Shown: one piece after another, positions 31,211 to 37,026 of the stretch
Layout of the letters: the number at the start of each line of letters is the position of its first letter
How positions within the stretch are numbered: position 1 is the first letter of the stretch
Assembly (NCBI GenBank): GCA_964520865.1
Contig: CAZFOY010000037.1
Location: 1-37,026 of the forward strand
Source: CAVQCT01 sp964520865
GTDB taxonomy: Bacteria; Zixibacteria; MSB-5A5; GN15; FEB-12
DNA: 37,026 bases
Direction: 5' to 3'
Made by a program: the position numbers and the translations under genes
Notes under the pieces: model-generated
Seen by the model: only the letters and a program-made list of their open reading frames with translations
Told to the model about the DNA's origin: nothing
The model's database searches: none

Positions 31211-32842
31211 TCAGTTACCCAACTTCTCTTTGAGCTGAGGGTCGTCCGGAGACAATTCAAGGGCTTTCTGCCACCACATCCGGGCGTCGCTCAGATTCCC
31301 TAAGGCTTTGTATGTGTCTCCAAGATGATCGAAAATTGTTGGGTCACTGTCAAGAGAAACAGCCTTCTTGAGTTGTTTGAGGGCATCTTTGAAATTGCCG
31401 AGCCGATAAAGTACCCAGCCGTAACTGTCGAGATACGCCGGATTGTCCGGCTTCACTTCGATCGCTTTCTCGATCAGCTTGCGGGCGTAATCGAGCTTCT
31501 CCCCCCGGTCGGCCAGCATATAGCCGAGATAATTGAGCGCCGGAGCATAATCCGGCGACCGGGCGATAATCTCTTCAAATGTCGACTCCGCCTGAGGCAC
31601 CTGGCCGGACTGCTCATAGGCGGCCCCGAGCGAAAACAGCAGATTGAGCTGGTTATCGTCTCCGCTCACGTGGCCGAGGGCATTCTTGAGTGCCGTGATT
31701 TCCTGATCGTACTGCTTCATTTGCTGGTACGCGTACGCCAGGCCCATCCAGCCATCGACAGCCGTATCTACCATCTGAGTACAAACCGTGAAGCGGTTGG
31801 CTGCGTCCTTGAATCTTTTCTGCTTAACGGCTATCTGCCCAAGAAAATAGTAGTCGGCCGGGTTCTTATCCGCGAGAGTGAGTTCGGTGAAAAGGGAATC
31901 GGCGAGAAGTAACGAGTCAGCTTCGGAATAGAACATGGCCAGCCGTCGGATCGCAGTATGGTCATCAGGCGACAGCTCAACCAGGTGTTTCGCATACCCG
32001 ATGGCCGACGAGAGCGAATCAACACGGTAATAGGCTATGGCCAATTCTCTGTTAAGTACGACATTATCAGGTGCCAGTTGAACCGCTTGTTTAAATATCG
32101 TGAGAGCAGAATCATCGTGTCCCTCTTCTTGGTATATCGACGCGAGACCCAGATACGAGAGCAGATTCGAAGCATCGTTGACCTGTTCCAGCGACTGCTC
32201 GAACGAGTACTTTGCCGCAGTATTGTTTCCGGCCTGAACCTGCAGTCTTCCCAACTCGCGCCACTGACGGTCATTGTCCGGGCGAAGCCGGGTCAGGTGC
32301 TGATACGCCCAGATGAGCGAATCAAGCTTTCCTTGTTGACGATAGATGCTGGCCAGATACGAGTAGCCCATTGTATTGGTCGGATCAACTTTCACCAGTT
32401 GTGCGAACGCATATCGCGCCGAATCGGCCAGGCCGAGAGCGAGATAAGAAGCTCCCCGAAGGGTGTATACTTCGGCATCCTCCGGCGCGATCACATCGAG
32501 CACCGATACGGCATCGTGATACTGGCGTAACTGATAGTACGCCTCGGCCAGAGAATAGCGGATTTCGTAAGAATTCGGATGATACTGAAGAGCATCCGTG
32601 AACGCCTCCGAGGCCGCGCTCAGGTTGCCGATCTCCTCGTAGATCAAGCCGTTCACGTAAAGATTGTATGCTCTTGGATCTATGTACTCAAGGATCCTTT
32701 TTTGGGCTAAGGATGTATCAATTGCCGGTCTCGCTTCACTGACAGTCTGGGCGGCGGGAGTCAGGCTCTTGCGCGAGCAGCCAATCATAGCGACGGCCGC
32801 TAAGAGAAGAAGCAGCGATATGTGACGAGTACTTTTCGACAT
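31211..32842 (-). CDS. TPR-repeat lipoprotein
   Basis: From ATG 32842 the protein has 543 residues. A signal peptide with lipobox AMIGC places the lipidated Cys at 22. The rest is a chain of about a dozen or more TPR-like 34-residue units, recognisable by patterns such as AYNLYVNGLIYEEIGNLSAA, ALNYLGYMLADRGEKLDYA, AYLDSYGWVLYRLGNFKDAL and IFDHLGDTYKALGNLSDAR. TPR superhelices bind protein partners. An in-frame TTG at 32866 would add eight residues, but AAAGG lies just before ATG 32842. It precedes the Big_5-type gene in one transcript. Such TPR lipoproteins can serve envelope assembly complexes; no partner is evident here. Confidence 0.88.
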   Translation of the reverse strand: MSKSTRHISLLLLLAAVAMIGCSRKSLTPAAQTVSEARPAIDTSLAQKRILEYIDPRAYNLYVNGLIYEEIGNLSAASEAFTDALQYHPNSYEIRYSLAEAYYQLRQYHDAVSVLDVIAPEDAEVYTLRGASYLALGLADSARYAFAQLVKVDPTNTMGYSYLASIYRQQGKLDSLIWAYQHLTRLRPDNDRQWRELGRLQVQAGNNTAAKYSFEQSLEQVNDASNLLSYLGLASIYQEEGHDDSALTIFKQAVQLAPDNVVLNRELAIAYYRVDSLSSAIGYAKHLVELSPDDHTAIRRLAMFYSEADSLLLADSLFTELTLADKNPADYYFLGQIAVKQKRFKDAANRFTVCTQMVDTAVDGWMGLAYAYQQMKQYDQEITALKNALGHVSGDDNQLNLLFSLGAAYEQSGQVPQAESTFEEIIARSPDYAPALNYLGYMLADRGEKLDYARKLIEKAIEVKPDNPAYLDSYGWVLYRLGNFKDALKQLKKAVSLDSDPTIFDHLGDTYKALGNLSDARMWWQKALELSPDDPQLKEKLGN

Positions 32843-32902
32843 GTGCCTTTGTATCTGCAGGTTCAATAATGTAACAGACTAACCGGCGCCCGGTTGCAAT
32901 CT

Positions 32903-34159
32903 TTAGGGGACAATTTTGAGGAACCGACGTTTTCCCACCTTGAGGACCATCTCTTTTTCGACCGAGAATTCATAATCGACATCGGCAATCTTCTCATTAT
33001 CTATCGAGACCCCTCCGCCCTGAATCAGTTTCCGAGCTTCGGAATTCGACTTGGCCAGATCGTTCTTCGTCATTAGATGCACGAGATATATTTTCTTCGG
33101 ATCTATATCCTGTTTCTTAAGCTGGGCCGAATCCACTTCGGGAATCTCATCGGGAAGCTGTCCTTTCGAAAAGACCCGCTCGAATTCCTCGCGTGCCTCC
33201 CGCCCGCTTCCGGCCGGATGGTACATATCAACCAGCGTTTCGGCCAATTCCTTCTTTAAAGTCATCGGATTTGTTTTCGAATCCTCAAGCCTGGACTTGA
33301 TTTCCGTCAATTTTTCCGCCGGTACCTCGGTCGCCAGTTCGAAATATGTTAAGATCAGGTTATCCGGAATCGACATCGCCTTGCCGAATATCTCCCGGGC
33401 AGGTTCATCGATACCGATATAGTTGCCTGTCGATTTTGACATCTTCTTCTCACCGTCGAGACCAACCAGTAGCGGCATCGTAAGGATACACTGAGGCTCC
33501 ACGCCGTATGCTTCCTGGATCGTTCGTCCGCACAGCAGATTGAATTTCTGATCGGTGCCGCCGAGTTCGATATCGGCGTTCATCGCCACCGAATCGTACC
33601 CCTGCATCAGCGGATAGAACAATTCGTGGATTGAGATCGGTGTACCCTCCTTGAAGCGTTTGCTGAAATCATCCCGTTCCAGCAGTCTCGCCACCGTGAA
33701 TTTTCCGGCCAGTTCCATGATGTCGGCGAAATTCATCTTCTTGAACCACTCTCCGTTCATCCTGACCTCGGTTTTTGACTTGTCGAGGATGGCAAAGAAC
33801 TGCTTGAGGTAGGTCTCGGCGTGGCTCATAACCTCGTCATACGACAGTTTCGGCCGAGTTACGGAACGTCCCGACGGATCACCCACCATCGCCGTGAAAT
33901 CACCCACAATCAGGACAATCTTATGCCCGAGATCCTGAAACTGTCGGAGCTTGCGGATACCGACCGTGTGCCCGAGATGGATGTCAGGAGCGGTCGGATC
34001 GAAGCCCTGTTTTATCCGCAGCGGTTTGTTATCCTTGATCGATTTCTTGAGCTTTCTCTCGAACTCGTCTTCGGGAAGCATATCAACCGCCCCGCGAGAA
34101 ATGACCTTCCACTGGCGTTCGAATTCCTTGAGTACTTCGGGGCTGTCGGTCTCGGTCAC
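32903..34159 (-). CDS. tyrS: Tyrosyl-tRNA synthetase
   Basis: TyrRS charges tRNA-Tyr. From GTG 34159 the protein has 418 residues. It shows the class I HIGH motif as His61-Leu-Gly-His64 (FDPTAPDIHLGH), then VGDFTAMVGDPSGRS and DIELGGTDQKFNLL. KMSKS is at 239-243, and a C-terminal S4 RNA-binding domain ends the chain (ARKLIQGGGVSIDN). The frame is open 36 codons further to an ATG at 34267. However, AAGGAG stands six bases before GTG 34159, and family members start near this point. It is the first gene of the leftward block and is divergent from the penicillin-binding protein gene. Confidence 0.96.
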   Translation of the reverse strand: MTETDSPEVLKEFERQWKVISRGAVDMLPEDEFERKLKKSIKDNKPLRIKQGFDPTAPDIHLGHTVGIRKLRQFQDLGHKIVLIVGDFTAMVGDPSGRSVTRPKLSYDEVMSHAETYLKQFFAILDKSKTEVRMNGEWFKKMNFADIMELAGKFTVARLLERDDFSKRFKEGTPISIHELFYPLMQGYDSVAMNADIELGGTDQKFNLLCGRTIQEAYGVEPQCILTMPLLVGLDGEKKMSKSTGNYIGIDEPAREIFGKAMSIPDNLILTYFELATEVPAEKLTEIKSRLEDSKTNPMTLKKELAETLVDMYHPAGSGREAREEFERVFSKGQLPDEIPEVDSAQLKKQDIDPKKIYLVHLMTKNDLAKSNSEARKLIQGGGVSIDNEKIADVDYEFSVEKEMVLKVGKRRFLKIVP

Positions 34160-34169
34160 GTTCGGCTCC
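34160..34169 (-). promoter_or_regulatory. Ribosome-binding site that decides the tyrS start
   Basis: On the minus strand AAGGAG is followed by CCGAAC and then GTG, a near-perfect Shine-Dalgarno at ideal spacing. It argues against the upstream ATG at 34267, which lacks any such signal. Confidence 0.7.
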
Positions 34170-34347
34170 TTTTTGAGAATCTTTCTAATCCTATCGGCAT
34201 ATAACAGACGGGATTGATTTTCGTCCTTTGAGGAAAGAAGGGAAAAATTAACCGGCTGGCAATACATAAATTAGCACCTCGCTCCGGGTTAGGGTGGCCC
34301 TGTTTTAACTTGACTTTGTCATCCCTAATCCCAAAACTGAAAGACCT

Positions 34348-36364
34348 ATGCCTATAGCAGGAGACAAACAGAGAATCCGACGGGCGCGGATGCGGAACTG
34401 GATCGTCAGCNNNNNNNNNNNNNNNNNNNNNNNNNNNNNNNNNNNNNNNNNNNNNNNNNNNNNNNNNNNNNNNNNNNNNNNNNNNNNNNNNNNNNNNNNN
34501 NNNNNNNNNNGAGTTCTACAATCACTGGGGAATCAACCTGCGACGCGTCATGGTGGTAGCGGCGACCAACCTGCTGAAATGGCGTATCACCGCCGGGGCA
34601 TCGACCATCACCCAGCAGCTTTCGCGCATGCTTTTCCTGAATCGCGAGCAGACGCTCGATCGGAAGATCAAGGAAGCGTTGACTGCGGTCAAACTGGAGC
34701 GGACATATTCGAAAGAAGAGATTCTCGAAATGTACCTCAACCAGTACTACTTTGGTCGGGGTGCCTACGGTATTGCCGCGGCGGCGCATATCTATTTCAA
34801 TAAACCGGTCAACGAACTGACTGTTAGTGACTGTGCGGTTATTATCGGACTGCTCAAGGGACCGAACATAAACTCGCCGTTCAATGACCCGGAGAAATCC
34901 CTGCAGGCGCGCAACCGCGTCCTCTACTCGTTCTTTGATTTCGGTGGTCTTCCGCGACCGGTGTACGATTCTCTGAAAGCTCTTCCGCTGGTGACCAGTC
35001 CTCCAAAAGAAGAAGCAGGTATCGCTCCGTATTTCACCGAAACGATCCGACGCTACCTGCTCGATAAGTACGGCGAGGAAGCGTTATACTCGGGCGGCCT
35101 GAAAGTGTTTACGTCGCTCGACGCCGATCTTCAGCATGACGCCGAAGAAGCGGTTGACCGCAAGGTCGACTCCCTTCGTGCTCGTATCGAACGCAGCTAC
35201 TCGATCGACAATAAAGTCTACACGAAGTTCGAGCCGGATACGGTCGATGCCAACGGTGATTCGATTCGCGTCTATAAGAAGGTCCAGGGGGCGTTTATCG
35301 CGATCGACAATAAGAATGGCGATGTGCTCGCGATGGTCGGCGGACGGGATTTCAAGAACACCGAGTTCAATCGGGCCGTACAGTCGTATTTGCAGCCCGG
35401 TTCCTGTTTCAAACCGTTTATCTACACCGCGGCGATCGATAACGGATTTCGGACGACCGATATTATCGACGACAACCCGATCGTGCTCGACATCCCGGGA
35501 GCCCCGCAATGGCGGCCGCACAATTTTGACAACAAGTTCCTCGGACCGATTACCATTCGCGATGGCATCAGGCTGTCGCGAAATTTGGTCGCCATTCGGC
35601 TGATTCTGAAAGTAACTCCGGAGCAGGCAGTGTTCTATGCGCGTCGCATGGGGATTACTGCACCGCTCGACGCTGTCCCTTCCCTCGCGCTGGGGACTTC
35701 GAATGTTCGATTGATCGAAATGGTCTCCGCTTTTTCTGTCTTCCCTAACAAAGGGATTCATATCCCTTACCGGCTGATCCACAAGATTGTCGACCGCTAC
35801 GGCCGTACTATCGAAGACAACACGGCCGTTCAGAAGGAGGAAGTCCTCTCCGCCCAGACGGCGTATATCATGGTCAGTATGATGCAGTCGGTTGTCGACA
35901 ACGGCACCGGCCGTCGTGCGCGTTGGATGGGCTTCACCCGTCCGGCCGGCGGCAAGACCGGAACCTCGAATAATTTCTGTGACAACTGGTTTATCGGCTA
36001 TACCCCGCAGATTACTGCCGGGTGCTGGGTCGGATTCGATGAAAAGATCTCCCTTGGCCGCAATCAGGACGGCTCCAAAAACGGCGTGCCGATCTGGGCC
36101 GACTTCATGATCAAAGCGTGCGATTCACTTCCGGTCGAAGATTTCGAAGAGCCGGACGGAATTGTCCACGCCGATGTCTGTCTCGAATCGGGCGAACTGG
36201 CCACCGATAGGTGTACTCATGTCCGGAGCGAAGTCTATATCGCGGGGACCGAACCGACTACTTATTGTCATCTGCATCCTTCAGCCGGCAAGTTCAACCC
36301 GGCTAACGCCCGTACCGACGATTACATTCCCGAAGACACCACCGACGAGCCAACCCGATTTTAG
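34348..36364 (+). CDS. mrcA: Class A penicillin-binding protein (PBP1A-like), interrupted by scaffold gap
   Basis: This bifunctional peptidoglycan glycosyltransferase/transpeptidase polymerises and cross-links the wall from the inner membrane. Before the gap the frame encodes 21 residues with a basic lead-in (RIRRARMRNW). After it the GT51 domain resumes at EFYNHWGINLRR and continues with GASTITQQLSRMLFLNR and ERTYSKEEILEMYLNQYYFG. The catalytic Glu-Asp pair and the membrane helix fall in the Ns. The transpeptidase domain has the SxxK motif in PGSCFKPF, SRN as SxN and KTG in GGKTGTSNNFCDNWF. The two sides lie in different frames across 100 Ns, so the true gap length should be a multiple of three and longer than 100. 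This does not indicate a real frameshift. Confidence 0.9.
34411..34510. other. Scaffold gap of 100 Ns
   Basis: Exactly 100 undetermined bases, the usual placeholder for a gap of unknown size. It removes the membrane helix and the start of the GT51 domain of the penicillin-binding protein. Relatives have about 70 or more residues in this interval, so more than 200 bp may be missing. Confidence 0.95.
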
Positions 36365-36422
36365 GCGAGTACTTCGCCTTTAATATTCCCAATGTGAATC
36401 TGTGTGAATTCCACGTCAGATC

Positions 36423-36449
36423 GTAGGTCAGGAGGCCTGCCCTCCTGAC
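36423..36449. repeat. Partial copy of palindromic element II
   Basis: GTAGG followed by the hairpin GTCAGGAGG (36427-36435), loop CCTGC, CCTCCTGAC (36441-36449) is identical to the left half of the 82-bp element at 36657 and 36940. Right-hand sequence diverges a few bases after the stem and the closing arm is missing, so it is a solo or truncated copy. Confidence 0.8.
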
Positions 36450-36488
36450 ATTTGCACCGAAACATTCGCATTTGAACATCACCTCTTC

Positions 36489-36633
36489 TGTAGCCCACGT
36501 CAGCCGATCCGGCGACAGCCGGGTAGGCGCCACGTGTGGATAGAGTGTTCGGCTTCGGCCGAACGGGGAACCGGGTTGTCACCCACCTGGCGATCGAATC
36601 GGCTATCGCCAATTCTCACTGAGGTGGGCTACA
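36489..36633. repeat. Palindromic element I, copy 1
   Basis: The 145-bp element is bounded by TGTAGCCCAC (36489-36498) and GTGGGCTACA (36624-36633). Inside are CCGGC-GACA-GCCGG (36509-36522), GTTCGGC-TTCG-GCCGAAC (36547-36564), which makes a C(UUCG)G tetraloop in RNA, and GGCGAT/ATCGCC (36589-36610). The nested stems suggest a folded RNA or a REP-like mobile unit. No family is recognised. Confidence 0.85.
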
Positions 36634-36656
36634 AAGAACAAGACCAAGTTTTTCGC

Positions 36657-36738
36657 GTAGGTCAGGAGGCCTGCCCTCCTGACATTTACACCCAATTGTC
36701 CGTTCCTGAACGTCAGGAACACAGGGTTCCTGACCTAC
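36657..36738. repeat. Palindromic element II, copy 1
   Basis: The 82-bp element has 11-bp inverted ends, GTAGGTCAGGA and TCCTGACCTAC. Two hairpins lie inside: GTCAGGAGG/CCTCCTGAC with loop CCTGC (36661-36683), and GTTCCTGA/TCAGGAAC with loop ACG (36702-36720). The arms of the second also resemble the right end, so alternative pairings exist. Confidence 0.85.
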
Positions 36739-36765
36739 GATGCTGATGCGGATTGCGGAAGGCTG

Positions 36766-37026
36766 CTCTTCTGTAGCCCACGTCAGCCGATCCGGCGACA
36801 GCCGGGTAGGCGCCACGTGTGGATAGAGTGTTCGGCTTCGGCCGAACGGGGAACCGGGTTGTCACCCACCTGGCGATCGAATCGGCTATCGCCAATTCTC
36901 ACTGAGGTGGGCTACAAAGAACAAGACCAAGTTTTTCGCGTAGGTCAGGAGGCCTGCCCTCCTGACATTTACACCCAATTGTCCGTTCCTGAACGTCAGG
37001 AACACAGGGTTCCTGACCTACGATGC
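36766..37026. repeat. Composite repeat unit, copy 2 (to the window end)
   Basis: Exact copy of 36483-36743: element I at 36772-36916 and element II at 36940-37021. The window stops at the last base of known identity, so the true end of the unit, and any further copies, cannot be seen. The 22 bp between copies (36744-36765) are unique. Confidence 0.95.

Larger units (their letters stand above)
36483..36743. repeat. Composite repeat unit, copy 1 (261 bp exact)
   Basis: This segment is identical to 36766-37026, at an offset of 283 bp. It holds two different palindromic elements: element I (36489-36633) and element II (36657-36738), joined by a 23-bp A-rich spacer. The small open frames inside it are by-products of the palindromes and recur in both copies. 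Confidence 0.95.

Noticed and set aside
34310..34338. Possible promoter TTGACT before the penicillin-binding protein gene
   Set aside because: No -10 box occurs at a usable distance.
36361..36895. Small open frames in the right-end repeats, duplicated in both copies
   Set aside because: They follow the palindromes, have no ribosome-binding site and recur only because the repeat recurs.
36483..37026. CRISPR array
   Set aside because: The repeat unit is far too long, there are only two copies, and there are no regular spacers or cas genes.
1..37026. tRNA or rRNA genes
   Set aside because: No cloverleaf or rRNA-like segment was recognised by eye on either strand; a tRNAscan-SE run would settle this.

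Overview
The window looks like chromosomal DNA of a Gram-negative-type bacterium from the FCB side of the tree. A candidate-phylum lineage such as Zixibacteria is my best guess, made from memory rather than a search. The guess rests on a secreted FG-GAP protein ending in a dockerin-like tail of the GDINxDG...GPPPP style, on several lipobox lipoproteins, on an OmpA/Pal-type protein and on a Big_5-type lipoprotein of the kind common in Bacteroidetes relatives. The 100 Ns at 34411-34510 and the exact repeat ending at the last base suggest a draft or metagenomic scaffold.

Region 1 (2-13810, all +) is the classical nusA-infB translation and RNA cluster: nusA (5' truncated), infB, ylxP (DUF503), rbfA, an NrnA-like DHH phosphoesterase, truB, ribF, rpsO and pnp. 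An M16 peptidase, a NodB-type polysaccharide deacetylase and leuS follow. Most junctions overlap or are only a few bases, so this is one or a few long transcripts for ribosome maturation, tRNA modification, flavin synthesis and RNA turnover. A GT2 glycosyltransferase at 13932 has its own candidate promoter.

Region 2 (14631-19785, -) holds an NAD-dependent sugar epimerase, a NatA/NatB-like ABC exporter in an operon with an S11 D,D-carboxypeptidase, and a DUF72 protein.

Region 3 (19863-22862, -) is the least explained part: five tightly coupled genes. Four encode membrane proteins in the order anchored soluble domain / six-helix protein / anchored soluble domain / six-helix protein, which looks like a duplicated two-gene module. 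The fifth is a 42-residue CxxC...CxxC zinc-ribbon peptide. The first gene resembles proteins labelled DUF6754; no function is known to me.

Region 4 (22863-28771) starts with a 458-bp divergent intergenic region carrying a near-consensus sigma70 promoter under a 9+9 bp palindrome. It drives a secreted seven-repeat FG-GAP protein. A carbohydrate-type ABC importer (binding protein and two permeases, no ATPase) and an OmpA-family lipoprotein with a strong terminator follow.

Region 5 (28794-34159, -) carries three successive lipoproteins (unknown, Big_5-type, TPR) and tyrS. Divergent from tyrS is a class A penicillin-binding protein (34348-36364) interrupted by the scaffold gap.

Region 6 (36365-37026) has no gene. 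It holds two exact copies of a 261-bp sequence, 283 bp apart, each built from two different palindromic elements, one with a C(UUCG)G hairpin.
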